In this document: positions 53,415 to 64,000 of the stretch, one piece after another
How the letters are laid out: the number at the start of each line of letters is the position of its first letter
How positions within the stretch are numbered: the first letter of the stretch is position 1
From: Undaria pinnatifida
Taxonomy: Eukaryota; Sar; Phaeophyceae; Laminariales; Alariaceae
DNA: 64,000 bases
Direction of reading: 5' to 3'
Assembly (NCBI GenBank): GCA_012845835.1
Contig: JABAKD010000023.1
Span: forward strand, 18,205,027 to 18,269,026
The notes under the pieces: model-generated
The model's database searches: none
What the model was told of the DNA's origin: nothing
The model's input: only the letters and a program-made list of their open reading frames with translations
Position numbers and translations under genes: made by a program

Positions 53415-54170
53415 CAGTTCTTTATTTTGTGGCATGCTAATGAAATGCATTCGCTTGTTGCTTCCATGTAAGCTGATAAATTGGGGCAGCCAGGTGCAAA
53501 TGATTTTTTATGCTGACATTATCCAGAAATATCATACATGGAGTTCAGGTGACGATGGCGCAACCGACTCAGCCCGCCCCTTAGAACCGCTTTACTCCGG
53601 GCTGCCCCCCTTTTCGTATACGATATGTCGTGTCATCGATAAGTTAAGTAAGTTTAGATAGATGCAGGCAACTACAGATTAGAATAAACAAGTATAAGTA
53701 GGTTTTGATAAATTGTGGCAAATAAAGGTACATAACAGGTACCCGGTATATTTTTATAACAGGTATCCCCATCACTACTTGGGTGTAACCCTACCCACTA
53801 CTATTACATTAAGACATGTTTGTTGCGTTCGGTCCGTAAATAATCCCTCAGTTAGTTGACTATGCGTCGACGGCTGATGTTATTTTTTTCATATGTGTAG
53901 CCTATTCTACTTGCTTGTTTTTCTGCTTTAACTGCACTTCTGTTGCTACACGCGCACAGCTTGCTGTACTCCGGTCTGTATTCGCTGCTGCAGTATATAG
54001 TACTCGTACCGTTGCTGCTGCTGTCGTCGCACGCTGTGTGGTACGCTGTACTGATTACTGCTGCTGGTCATCTGCTACCTGGTACACGGCTACTCGTTAG
54101 GCTGCTGCGATGCTGTTGTCGTCGACTCGCGACGTCCTCGTTCTATACTGTTGGTAGATGGGTTACGAAA
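53415..54170. other. Unassigned, CTG-containing region
   Basis: There are no further ankyrin units. ATAACAGGTACCCGGTATA and ATAACAGGTATCCCC (~53735-53770) form a small direct repeat. CTGCTG runs dominate 53970-54130. Confidence 0.4.
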
Positions 54171-54199
54171 ACATAGTTTCGTGCGGGAATACACAGCAC

Positions 54200-54815
54200 C
54201 CATTTATTATGTACGTGTAATTTGACAATCAACGGCAGGAGCGGCAGCTGCGGCAGTTCGACAACAGCAAATAGCACTTCCAGTATTATAATAGGCATAC
54301 AATGATATTTTCAATTTGCTTTGAGTCGGTACAAGAAAAAACAGGGGGAAAGGTGAAAGTAAAATAGTATCGAACAATGTATATACACACCGAGACTCGA
54401 ACGCAGAGAAAACAAAACAAAGAAACTAACTTGGAAAAAAAAAAGGTTTGACCGAGATCCGAACTCGCTCCAAGTCGATTATCAATCGTTAGAGACTGCC
54501 CCTCAAGCCACTGTTGTACGGTTACTTATGAGCAACATTTTTGTGCTTATGTACCTACGACTACGCACTTGACTTTTCGCGATGGAATTTTTGAGAAAAA
54601 CAAGAATTTGCACCAGTTGTCGCTACACGAATCGAGAAGAGCCGAGGCCGACCTCGGCAGGGTCGGGAGAGCCGACCCAAGGTGAGGCACGTCCAGGAAA
54701 CAGCACGCCGAGAGGTGGACCTCAGCTCGGGTTATCTCGAAGGCAACTAAAAAACGCTGGTCTAAATCAGAGCCTTCGGCTGCTCTCGTGCAACCTCTGG
54801 ATAATCCTTGATGTA
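54200..54815 (+). repeat. Composite repeat, copy 4
   Basis: It contains the CAG/CGGCAGTTCGACAACAGCAA block, GACTCGAACGCAGAG, a tRNA-like segment with ATTATCAATCGTTAGAGACTG, and the end module GCACGCCGAGAGGTGGACCT to CCTTCGGCTGCTCTCGTGCA. Confidence 0.75.
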
Positions 54816-54819
54816 TTTA

Positions 54820-55695
54820 TCAGGGGGGCTTCGCCGGGGCGGGCTGCCGCCCGCCTTGGCTCTGCGCATACCCGTCAATTTCGAGGATGCATGGCATTTA
54901 TTATGGTATAGGATTATAGCTAACTCGAGGCTGTACATGCGACAGCACTGCCAAGGAGTACATTCCAGCATTCAAATAGATCGTGTTTGAATAGAGCAAA
55001 ATGAACACTGGGATCGGGTGCAATAAACCACAGCAAGATATTGCGTCATCCGGCACACGATGACGAACAACAACAGCAGCAGTCCCCGCACCACTCATAT
55101 GCGCGTGTGTTTTCAATAACAGTAGGAGCAACAGCTGCGGCAGTTCGACAACCGCAAACAGCATTTCCAGTATTATAATATGCATACGATAATATTGTCA
55201 CTTTGCCTTGAGCCGATACATGAAGAACAAAAATATGACGGGGGGGGTAAAAAAAACGTAAAAGAGAATCGGATAAGGGACACACCGAGGCTCGAACTCA
55301 AAGGGAAGAAAACAAAGAAACGTAAAAGCGTAAAACAAATGAGTGAATTTGCCGTGACTGGCGGCTAGCGATTGACAATCGTTCGGGGCTACCCTTCAAG
55401 CTACTGTTGTACGATGCATTACTCGGACAGCATTTTGTTTTTTTGTACGTACGACTATGGACACGCACTTGACAGTACGAAACAAAAACTGGGCAAAAAG
55501 CACGATTTTTCAGGTGCTGTCACGACACGAAGCGGAGAAAGGCTGAGGCCGCCCTCGCCGGAGTCGGGAGGGGCGAGCAAGGTGAGGCACGTCCAGGAAA
55601 CAGCGTGCCAAGAAGTAGACTTCAGCTCTTGTTATCTCGAAGACGGCTCAAAACCTGGTCTGAAACGAGCTTCCCGATCGCTGAGACAACATGGC
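54820..55695 (+). repeat. Composite repeat, copy 5 with GC module
   Basis: This is the most complete copy: GGGGCTTCGCCGGGGCGGGC, GAGGCTGTACATGCGACAGC, the CAG block, CGAGGCTCGAACTCAAAGGG, GATTGACAATCGTTCGGGGC, then CAGCGTGCCAAGAAGTAGAC and GAAGACGGCTCAAAACCTGG. It gives the best consensus order for the family. Confidence 0.8.
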
Positions 55696-55699
55696 CAAC

Positions 55700-56285
55700 A
55701 TAGTTAGACATGCATTTACAACAGCAAGCAGAAGCAGCGGCAGTCCAACGACAAACGGCAAGCGGTAGAAGTACAGCATATCTACATATTGTGACAGCAG
55801 CAACGCCGTACAGCCCTTCTGTGCGTGTAGATTTATCAAACAGCATGCTGCAGCAGGGGCAGCACCGTCAGTGCGACAAACAACAAGCAGTATCAAGTGC
55901 AATATGCGTAAATACTTACATGTTCACTTTGGGCTGGTACCCGGTACGCAGACGAAAAAAGGGAAGCGAAACAACAACAAAAAAATGAAAAAAAAGCAGC
56001 AGAATACGGCTACAGGTACACATCGAGGCTCGAACACAAACGTGATAAAAAAAACAGAGACCCACACTACAAAAAAGAGCAAGCACCAGAAGCGGCAGTC
56101 CAACGACAAACGGCAAGCCGTAGGAGTACAGCATACACACAGTAACAGCTGCTGCAACGCCGCACAACTATTATGTGTGTGTTAATTCAGCAGCATGCTG
56201 CAGCAGCGGCAGCACATCAGTATGACACACAGCGATACCCATCGTAATATGCATAAATAGTAGAACTGGGTAATAATTCGATGGC
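55700..56285 (+). repeat. Composite repeat, copy 6 (two partial CAG blocks)
   Basis: The CAG block and the GGTACCCGGTACGCAGACG block occur, followed by CGAGGCTCGAACACAAACG and a second CAG block (56080-56225). The end module is missing. Confidence 0.7.
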
Positions 56286-56589
56286 GGCTGGCCGGTGAGG
56301 CTTCCGTGCCTGCTGGCAGGCCTTTCATAGGTTGTTTCCTGCTGGCGGGCCTGCTAATAGGCCTTTGGGTTTCTTTTTGGACTATAGTCTGCAAATGTTT
56401 CATCAGCTGCTGGCGTTCGTTTTTTCCCAGCAACCGCTGCTGCTCACAACGTCAGCGGATTTTTTACCAGATTTCGATTCAAACTTGGAGCTGAATTTCA
56501 CCGCTATACCACAGCGCCGTCTCCGAAGCTTCCAAGGCCACCGTCACCTCCCCCGCGCCGCCGCCGCTGTTGGTGACTACTGCGTATGC

Positions 56590-57545
56590 TTGTAAAAATA
56601 AGAAATCGGCTGTCTGTGGTCATGACCTCGCCTATCCAGTGCCAGTGTGTGTGCTCCTCCCCCTGCCGGATGGCTGCTGCTGGAAACACTGCTGCTGCTG
56701 TGCCACAATTCCTTGCTGGAGTATCGCCCGCCTCTGCCCACCCCACCGCCGCCGCTGCTGCTGTTGTGCTGCTGATGATGATGCTGCTCTCATTCTCTTC
56801 TGCGCGCATGTTCTCAAAGTGTGCTGTGTTTGTTGTGCTGATCTAGATGCGGTGCGTGGATTTTTTCATATTTCTCATGTTTCCCATACTGAGCCCTATA
56901 GGTTTCTTTACTTGCCATTGCTGCGTAACTAGCCAGATGTCTCTGTCGATCTGTGCATTTTTTAGTATCTGATTTTTCTGGCTCATTTGTGTTGTTTTTT
57001 AACGCAGCTCGCAAAGTTGAGTTTCAATCATTTAATCGATCGTACTCACAGCTGACGTTTTTCAATTGTTTATATAATTCATGTTTTGTGTTCTGCTGTT
57101 GCTGTGCTGCTGATGCTGCATCTGCCGCGGTTGATGTCTCCTGCGTACGCTTTTATAAAGGATGGGAAAATGTCAGGTGTGAGTACGACCGATTGAATGT
57201 CAACTTTGCAAGCTGCGTGGTACATCTATATTTCATACATTTTTTTTAAATCGACTGTCTGTGGTCTTGAGCTCGCCGAGCCAATATATGTGCCCCTCCT
57301 GCCAGATGACTGCGGCTGTAGACACTACTTCTGCTGTGCCGCAAGTCCTCGATGGATCATCGGCCGCCTCTGCCCCCGTGGCTGCAGCAGCTGCTGCTGC
57401 TGCTGCTGGTCTCACTCTCCCCTGCACATGTTCCTAAAGTGTGCTGTGTTTGTTGTGCTCAACTATGCCGTACGAGGATTCTTAAATCACACAAACTTTC
57501 ATGTTTTCTATACTGAGTCCTATAGGTTTCTTGACAAGGCCTGCA
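56590..57545 (+). repeat. Duplicated CTG-rich block, ~640 bp apart
   Basis: Copies at ~56605-56905 and ~57250-57540 share GTCTGTGGTC, CTCCTGCCAGATG-like, GCTGTGCCRCAA, AAGTGTGCTGTGTTTGTTGT and ATACTGAGYCCTATAGGTTTCTT. Plus frames give related Cys-rich peptides in both, ending AVRGFL/F...TE.YRFL, but the frames drift, so I do not call a gene. Confidence 0.65.
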
Positions 57546-58114
57546 TAGACAGATTTCTCAGTGAATTTTCCCAGAACGTTTTACTTTTACGATGTACCTA
57601 ACATTTCGTGTATTTTTTTGTGTACAAGATATCTCGTAAACACCGTCAAATGGAAGCAGAAATGAATCTAGTCTTTCCAAGTCCGACGGACGAATTTTGT
57701 CTACTTTTTTATCTCAAAACACTCGAGAGTGCTTGCTGTAGCGTTTCGATTTTTTTTGTAACGTATGCATATCAGATGCACGTTAGAAATCACTGCGGCT
57801 GCTTGCAAACTCGCGCCACCTCCACCGCCGCCGCCGCTGCTCCTGCCGTGCTGTTGTTGTGTTGTTGAGAGCGCCGTTTTTTAATACGTATGTATATTTC
57901 GAGATTTTTTGTTTGTCAAATGCTCTGTGTTTTGGCACACGCGTGATGCTGCTGCCTGCATCGTCTATACCGCCATTAATTACTGATAATCTGAAACCAT
58001 CTCCCAAGCCTATGAACACTCTATGATGCACTTTTTGTTCTACGCTCTTTTCACTGAATAATATTATTATTAACGGATGAAATCCATCAGCCTTGCGTCA
58101 CCCCGCCTCCGACG
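57546..58114. other. Unassigned region
   Basis: No gene is recognised. A short CGCCACCTCCACCGCCGCCG run lies at ~57815. Confidence 0.4.
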
Positions 58115-58830
58115 GGGGGGCTTGTAATATGTTTACTTTAGGCCGGTACCCGGCACGTACAGAACAAAAAAAAGGGAGGCAACCTTAATACAAACCAAAA
58201 AAAGAGTAACATAACTTTATTCTGATAATATTGGATGCACATCGAGGCTCAAAACACAAACAGGGAAAAAAAGAAAGATATTGAAAAGAAAAAGTGAGCA
58301 ACACGTTTACGACAGGCCTCGATCATCCGACTGGTAATTACGAACAATGAGTGGCTAACTGCGGAACTACTGTACTATCTACTGTCTTTTGCTGGCTTGT
58401 GTTCACACGAGGAAAAAAAAGACACTCAACAGAAAAGAAGAGCAAAACGTTTACGAAGGGCTCAAACCCGCGACTGGTGACTACAAACAGTGCGTGTCTA
58501 TCTGCGGAACTTCTGTACTACTAGTGTCACTGGCGTGTATTCAAATTATATTTCAGTGCTTCTATACGTACGGCGCCGCATTTGACACTCCGGAACGGAA
58601 TTTTTGAAAAGCCTTGATTTAGGGTGGGCCACCGTCACGAAGCGAGCACGACCAACGTCGACCCCGGCGGGGTCGGGAAAGTTGAGCAATCTGACGCATG
58701 TTCGGGAAAAAGCGCGTCGAGAGGTGGACCTCTGCTCAATTTATCTCGAATGTGATTCAGAACCTGGTTTAAATCGGAGCCTTCGGCCGCTCTCGTGCAT
58801 GCGCCAACAAATTTGTGCCTGTATTTATAT
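58115..58830 (+). repeat. Composite repeat, copy 7
   Basis: It lacks the CAG block but has GGCCGGTACCCGGCACGTAC, two tRNA-like segments (58304-58380 and 58450-58515, the second with GGGTTTGAGCCC on the minus strand) and the end module AAGCGCGTCGAGAGGTGGAC to CCTTCGGCCGCTCTCGTGCA. Confidence 0.75.
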
Positions 58831-58884
58831 GGGTATTGCTGTTGATGTCGTTTAGGCACTCACGTGTTGTGATGACGTGGTGTG

Positions 58885-59255
58885 TTTGTGCTCGTACCTA
58901 TCGTTGTATGCAGCACGTGAGGTAGCTCATGTATCATTTATAGCTCACGCCTTGAAACCATGTGCAGATGAGCTATCGTATATAGCTCAATCTTTGAAAA
59001 CATATGCAGATGAGCTACCCTTGTGTAGCTCAAGCCGGAAAAACTTGTGCAGCTCATGTAGCTTTTTTAGCTCATCCCAGGACAAATGAGCGAGCTCACG
59101 TAGCTCGTATAGCTCACCCTGGGCAAACATGTGCAGATCAGCTGCCCTCCCGTAGCTCAAGCCCGGAAAGCATGTGCAGCTCGTGTTGCTCACGTAGCTC
59201 ACCGGTAAGCCACCGTCGAAAAGAGCGAGCTCGAGCTACGGTGAGCTGATCCGTC
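58885..59255 (+). repeat. ~43 bp minisatellite, AGCTC form
   Basis: The units have the form GTGCAGATGAGCTATCGTAT then ATAGCTCAATCTTTGAAAAC and AT, with a period of 42-43 bp. The constant core GGxAAACATGTGCAGATxAG matches the GATC form at 32.3 kb with GATC exchanged for AGCT. Confidence 0.9.
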
Positions 59256-60577
59256 CGGGGTGTGAAGATAAGGGGACAAAGAAAGATAAAAGAAGAAGAA
59301 CAATCCGTACAAGCAAAACGACAATTGTCATTGCTGCCGCTTTCGCGCTTCCCCCATTGAACTCAACGAAAACAAACCAACCAAAAAACTCCCACTCACC
59401 GCAGGGTTCAGGGCTATAATGGCACACGCTTCACTTAGTAGTCGCACCGGTACCTTGCCACACGATCTACCTTTTCGTTTTTGCATTCGTCGACAGCTGT
59501 ATCAGTGCGGCTGCCCCGCCCCCGCACCCCCCCCGGTTTCCCCTTGCTACTGCTCATGGCGTCCACTGCTGCGTGACGTAGCCAACTCTTCTCCGCCTCG
59601 CTCTTGTGCCATCTCGTCATGAACCGGTCCGCGCGTCGACGACCCCCCGGCACCACCAGTTCCCACTCTGCTTAGACGCCCTCGGCCATAGCACAGTCTC
59701 TACCCCCAGCAGCAAAGTGGATCTATCAGTGGACCCCTCCGTGGTATTGAATGCCCTGATGTCTGCTAGACATTGGGCCCAGTTCTTTCGTAGTCGGCCT
59801 GGTCCCGGGTGCTCCCCACCAGCCATCGTCCCGAACATCACGCGATGGGTCAGCCGCTCATTTGTCGGTCAGCCGCTCATTTGTCGTCCGTTGTACGGCT
59901 CCCGCAAAGAGGAGGCGTCATTTGCGGGTGGTTTCTCAACGCTCCCACATTGTGCCTTCTTGAGAGCCTTGGTGTACGACATGAGGTGGTCGGTGCGTTG
60001 TCGGCGCTGGAAGCCAATGATCCATAGGAGGAGGATGTGGTGTGCCGGTCGGAGCTCAGCGAAGTGCTCCTGGCCGAGACAACGGCGAATAAAAACAATA
60101 CTGCACACATAAATAGTCTGCGCGTGCAGTACAGTGGATTCAGCATGTAAAGTAATGCCAAGAGTTCATCGCAGCGTAGTAATGAACTACTTTTGTCGTT
60201 TCTTGTGCGAATCTGATTCCGAGCTTCATAATTCGGTATTTGCTGCGCTTGCAGATCCGATCGAAATCAAAATATGGATCGAAGTCCGAGGCTTGTCAGG
60301 TCTTCGGCGGTTAGGCGAGGTGACTAACACTCATGATAATGGTTGAAAGAACGCTTATTGTATTACCAGCGAGAAAACAGAGTGGAGACGTTCAACTCGG
60401 TCGTCCAGTCGTCGGTTCTTCACGGCTGGTACGTAAAGATGTAAATACGGGACAAACGTGCCTTTAACCTACTAAACGTATTCCACCGCACAAGACTGTG
60501 CGACACGTTACAGCCTTACTCCGAGCATACTCAACAGCCCCACTGCTTGGTGTATGGCATAGTGTAACCACTTACAG
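59256..60577 (+). other. Unassigned region with one longer frame
   Basis: The plus frame 59606-60112 (168 codons) has a mixed composition (residues ~45-75 read NALMSARHWAQFFRSRPGPG). It contains a ~17 bp tandem duplication (CGCTCATTTGTCGGTCAGC at ~59857). A second plus frame at 59809-60027 ends RHEVVGALSALEANDP. No domain is recognised in either. Confidence 0.3.
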
Positions 60578-60781
60578 ATGAAGAAGGGAAAATTTCGTGG
60601 GAAACTTCCTAGGACACACAAACCAAATAAACCAAGACCAAATGCAATTAAACATAAAATTTCAACAGCCCCCTTGTTGGCAACCCCCTCGATGTGTCAT
60701 CATTGCCCGGTAAAACGGCAAGTATTCAAGCACACTCAGCATGATCATAACTTGCTAACTGCCAATGAAAAATGGCAATAA
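60578..60781 (+). CDS. Small basic frame with CxxC...H...H pattern
   Basis: The 67-codon frame reads KGKFRGKLPRTHKPNKPRPN early and MCHHCPVKRQVFKHTQHDHN late. The CHHC...H..H spacing is reminiscent of, but does not match, a classical C2H2 finger. It starts at ATG and ends at TAA in an AT-rich context. I do not recognise it, and it could be part of a decayed element. Confidence 0.25.
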   Translation: MKKGKFRGKLPRTHKPNKPRPNAIKHKISTAPLLATPSMCHHCPVKRQVFKHTQHDHNLLTANEKWQ

Positions 60782-60981
60782 TTTAAATATCATAAATCAA
60801 ACTCCAAAATAAGTCTCCTGAATGCGAACCAATTTTACGAAAAAATAGCTACCGTTAGTGAGTGAAACTGTACAAACACTTCCACATAACACTACCACAT
60901 TTACGACAATGTTCGGATTATCCGTCTGCTACGAAAAAACTTCTCGCTCGGACGTGATACGATTGCTTTCATCCGATTAAC

Positions 60982-61236
60982 TTATTCTCTGTTGCCCACA
61001 AACATTCCCCAATCGAACAATGACTCCTTCACTTCATCTAGATTCATCCTTTTTGATTCAACACCAACGTACTTCTCCATCCCATCCAGCCAAAACATTA
61101 AAACCACGCTATGTTTGTTCATGACAAAGTTGCCGTGAAACTGGAATGTTATCACCCTCTGCACGATACCACTCCCTCCAGAACGGGGGGGGGTTCGGCC
61201 GGTGGCTGATCGATAGCGATCGCGGGAGGGGAATTC
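60982..61236 (-). CDS. Unrecognised C-terminal frame, possible last exon
   Basis: The open stretch from the stop at 61237-61239 to TAA at 60982 ends with a protein-like sequence, QRVITFQFHGNFVMNKHSVV then LMFWLDGMEKYVGVESKRMN and LDEVKESLFDWGMFVGNRE. Its residue balance contrasts with the low-complexity frames around it. The first ATG in frame is internal, so an upstream exon or a broken start is needed. A C homopolymer (61183-61190) could hide a frameshift. Family unknown. Confidence 0.35.
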   Translation of the reverse strand, partial: EFPSRDRYRSATGRTPPRSGGSGIVQRVITFQFHGNFVMNKHSVVLMFWLDGMEKYVGVESKRMNLDEVKESLFDWGMFVGNRE

Positions 61237-61474
61237 TTAACAGGTGGTGGCGGCGGCTCCAGTGACGGCGGCACCGGCAGCGGTCCCGGTGGCATAACAG
61301 GCGCTGACACATGCCACACATCCGGCGGTACCGGTAGCCTCGGCGCAACAAGTGCAAAGTCGCCCCAACCCCCGCTGTCTACGGCGGCGCCACCAGTTCT
61401 CTGCGAGGTGACGCCCTCGTAACGTCCGGCGAGACCGTGGACAAAGCATTCAGGGACCGTACGACATCATCCAT

Positions 61475-61880
61475 TTATTCTGCTGTACGCGAGGAGAAAT
61501 TGTCTACGCCCACGCCATTAAACTTTAATGCAGGTGGGGGTGGGAAATAGTTCTCCTTATGTACTTCATTTAGCCCTACTGTAGGCAAGGGCGAGAGAAA
61601 ATTGTCCTCATGCACCCCATTCAGCTCTACTGTAGGCGAGGGCGAGATAAAATCCTCTCCATGCACTCCGTTCGGGTCCACTGCAGCAGGGGGCGGGAGA
61701 ATATAATATTACGCACTCCATTGAACTCTACTTCAGGCGGGGGCTCGAGAAAATGATTCGCATGCATCCATTCGTCTTTACTGCAGGCGGGGGCTGGAGA
61801 AAATCACCCGTACGCACCCCATTCGACTCTGCTGCAAGCGGGGGCCGGAGAACGTCATTCATACGCACCATTCAGCACGA
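61475..61880 (-). repeat. 51 bp (17-residue) coding-like tandem repeat
   Basis: On the minus strand, units such as LNGVHEDNFLSPLPTVG and LNEVHKENYFPPPPALK repeat every 51 bp. The three units in 61475-61681 are in one frame. Upstream units (to ~61880) still show SNGV..GDFLQPPPAV but are broken by shifts near 61750. A period divisible by three and conserved Asn-Gly-Val and Pro positions suggest former coding. Confidence 0.7.
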
Positions 61881-61884
61881 GCAC

Positions 61885-62075
61885 GAGCACTAGCACCGCC
61901 AGCAGCAGCACCAACAGCAACAGAAGCACCACCACCGCCACCACCACCACAACCACCAACACCAGCAACACCAACACCAACACCAACACCAACACCAACA
62001 CCATCAGCCACACCCACACCCACACCCACGGCGACGATGACGATGACGATGATGACGATGACGATGACTGGTATA
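61885..62075 (+). repeat. Triplet and hexamer microsatellites
   Basis: CAC/CAG runs (61885-61945), a CACCAACAC-type run (61950-62000), CCACAC repeats (62005-62028) and a GATGAC run (62034-62068) lie side by side. Confidence 0.95.
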
Positions 62076-62135
62076 TATTTTTTGTTTTTTCTGTGTTGTA
62101 TCGTGTATAGATTATCATACTATTGTGACTTGATT

Positions 62136-62446
62136 CTATTTTTTCTTCTTTTCCGCACACTTCTACTTTCGAGCTTCTGGACAAGCCTGTGGTCACAGGT
62201 GTCGTCCCTTCTCCCCCCCGGTTCTTGCCTTCATTTTTTTATCGCGCATAGGATTCAACAATCCCACTGCTCGTCGATTTTTCATCGAGTGTTGCTAACT
62301 CACGCTCTCGCGGTTTCCGCAAGTCAATTTGTGCGCAAGAAAAAGTCCCCACGAATTTTACGAGTATGCACTCGAGGGGATTCGAACTCACGAAACTGAC
62401 CTATACCAGGCTCGAGGATAACCTGATACGCCACCGAGGCGACCGG
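62136..62446 (-). mobile_element. tRNA-related SINE, copy 2
   Basis: It is the same ~310 bp unit as 32971-33281, with a minus-strand head CGGTGGCGTATCAGGTTATC and box-B-like GAGTTCGAATCCCC. The body includes CATCGAGTGTTGCTAACTCA (plus strand), and the T-rich end is at 62138-62152. By eye it is ~90% alike to copy 1. Confidence 0.78.
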
Positions 62447-63180
62447 CCAATATGTTCTCCTCGATCTCATTTCTGAGTCTCGTTTTTAGCTACTCATTTT
62501 TTCAAACGGTTCTAACTTTCATATGTGACACTCACTTCGCACACTCATTATGATGACTCCTTGAGTCAGTCCAATAGTCATTCTCATTTCTCCCGGGCTC
62601 CTTTCCGATAATCCTTGGTCAGACTCTACTCTCAGGTGCACATGATCATTTTCGAGATTATCGATCTCAATTATCAAACCATACTACGAGTACGGGGGTA
62701 GGGTTTCGAGATTTTGTCAAGCCGGTGCCGGACGGCGGAGAACACATACAGATACAGCGAAATGCTAATTATGCAGATACGGGCACGGTCGTGAACCCCC
62801 GGCTCGCCCCTTTCGGCGACGGCGGGCGCCCTCGAGAATGCCCGCGTAGACTCCTGGCGCACGACGGCGGCCGAGAGTACCAATCGATACTCGGCGATTT
62901 TTCGGCGCAAAGGTGGTAATGTCTGGAACTTTTTATCGATTTATATTACCCAAACATGAAAGACGTAACCCATTCGACAGTTGGTTCTCAAGAAAGTAGT
63001 AACGGGTCTAGATTCATAGTTCGCGCCAAGGAACTACAAGTGGTCTGAGAATGGGGGGCCTGATTCGGTCGTTATATAGGCCTAAACATTTTAAAGCGCG
63101 AGGAAAACAGAGTTTCGGATCAAATTATCATTTTTTTTCAGTATTTTACACTTTGTAGAAAGGATCCGCAATCCGGTTGA
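62447..63180. other. Unassigned region
   Basis: No gene is recognised. GCCCCTTTCGGCGACGGCGG (~62804) is a GC-rich spot. Frames are short. Confidence 0.4.
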
Positions 63181-63199
63181 TCTCTTTGCAGAATCCCAT

Positions 63200-63640
63200 G
63201 GTGCGGTGCAGTGCGGTTTGAAAACGTACGGTGCATTGCACTTCGAAAATAAAACGGCCCAAAACTGCACGGTATCGTACCTGACCGTACTCGTAGCAAA
63301 GGACTTGGTTTTGAATTCCATATCTGTTGCCGGATGTGAAGGTTTTTATTTGTGCTAGAGTCGAACGGCGCTAGTCGGTGAGTGTTTATTTTTTTTCAAT
63401 CATGCGGTGCAGTGAGGCACGATGCGTTTCCATATTCTTGAGAAGCCGACGGTGCGGTTAGGTGCGGTTCGCCTGGGTGCGGTGCGGTGCGGTTCGGTGC
63501 GGTGCGGTTCGGTGCGGTGCGGTGCGGTGCGGTGCGGTGCGGTGCGGTGCGGTGCGGTGCCCGTGCGGGTTGGTAAAGGCTTTATCGTACGGTGCGACGT
63601 GCTGTTCGGTCAAACTGCACCACACTGCAAGTTACCGTAA
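63200..63640 (+). repeat. (GGTGC)n pentamer array and related motifs
   Basis: A dense CGGTG/CGGTT pentamer run occupies ~63450-63560. Looser GGTGCGGTGCAGTGCGG motifs lie at 63200-63240 and 63400-63420. The reverse motif ACTGCACCACACTGCA is at ~63614. The pattern resembles the pentamer subterminal arrays of the hAT elements above, but I found no terminal inverted repeat. Confidence 0.8.
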
Positions 63641-63784
63641 AAAAAAGGGCGGCAAAATGCCTTTAAAATTGGTTTTTCAACATCTTGAGTCTCAAGTCTG
63701 GATTGCACTCCATTTGAAAACAAGGAAATAGATGAACACCTATTTTCACGCCCCGGATACCTTTTAAGCTAACCCATCTATCGT

Positions 63785-63990
63785 GTACGACTGACGCTTT
63801 CAAACACGTGGAGATGAGCTACGTCCTATGGCTCAGGCCGGGGGAAACGTATGCCGGTATAGCTTATTCATGATCATGTAACTCTGTATAGCTGATCCTA
63901 GTAAAACATGTGCTGCTAATGCATGTGGCTTCTATTGTTATTGCTTTCACCCTGCTGGGACAATATTATGTGTGCATAAGAGCTATCTTC
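63785..63990 (+). repeat. ~43 bp minisatellite, AGCTC form, second locus
   Basis: GTGGAGATGAGCTACGTCCT then ATGGCTCAGGCCGGGGGAAA and CGT is one regular 43 bp unit. Later units are degenerate (ATAGCTGATCCTAGTAAAAC). It is truncated by the window end. Confidence 0.75.
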
Positions 63991-64000
63991 TATTATTAGT

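Noticed and set aside
58450-58515. Possible tRNA gene (minus) with GGGTTTGAGCCC
   Set aside because: It recurs in several copies of the composite repeat with the same defects, so it is a tRNA-derived repeat part.
61883-62196. Val/Leu-rich 113-codon membrane-like frame
   Set aside because: It is a translation of the CAC/CAA microsatellite on the minus strand.

Overview
The window is nuclear DNA of a complex eukaryote and is almost entirely repetitive. I found no intact single-copy gene. The evidence for a eukaryote is direct: a hAT transposase remnant, pieces of a non-LTR retrotransposon, LTR elements with target-site duplications, A-tailed retroposons, and two ankyrin-repeat exons with GT/AG splice sites. 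The many CAG/CTG runs, the frequent GTAC/TACGTAC strings and the ankyrin genes would suit an alga or another stramenopile. That placement is a guess and is not shown by any marker gene.

Region by region. 0-9 kb: tandem copies of a ~0.7-1 kb composite repeat, broken by two related hAT elements (1009-3870 and 5560-7399, in opposite orientation) with (GGGTC)n subterminal arrays, then a ~0.8 kb TAA-flanked MITE (7643-8429) and a ~105 bp A-tailed retroposon (8799-8905). 9-16 kb: CTG-rich DNA, three copies of a ~0.6 kb repeat (called R2 here) and a LINE C-terminal fragment. 16.3-31.0 kb: one 14.7 kb unit bounded by ~500 bp direct repeats that begin TG and end CA. It has a 4 bp target duplication, lies in a tRNA-like repeat whose unoccupied relative is at 7.4-7.6 kb, and carries no recognisable gag or pol. 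31-36.4 kb: a ~43 bp minisatellite interrupted by a tRNA-related SINE and by a 372 bp miniature LTR element that shares terminal signals with the 14.7 kb unit, then a second MITE copy. 36-50 kb: mostly unassigned sequence, with an ankyrin exon, a LINE endonuclease fragment and tandem R4, R3 and R2 repeats. 50-54 kb: a further LINE fragment, three more R2 copies and a second ankyrin exon. 54-64 kb: another composite-repeat array, duplicated CTG-rich blocks, the second form of the 43 bp minisatellite, a few unassigned ORFs, a 51 bp coding-like repeat, the second SINE copy and a (GGTGC)n array.

The window is best read as nested insertions. hAT elements and A-tailed retroposons lie inside the composite repeat. 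The large LTR element lies inside a tRNA-like SINE. The miniature LTR element and a SINE lie inside the minisatellite. Most ORFs longer than 60 codons are products of repeat composition and I did not list them as genes. All alignments were made by eye. Coordinates of repeat edges without a target duplication are accurate to roughly 10-30 bases.
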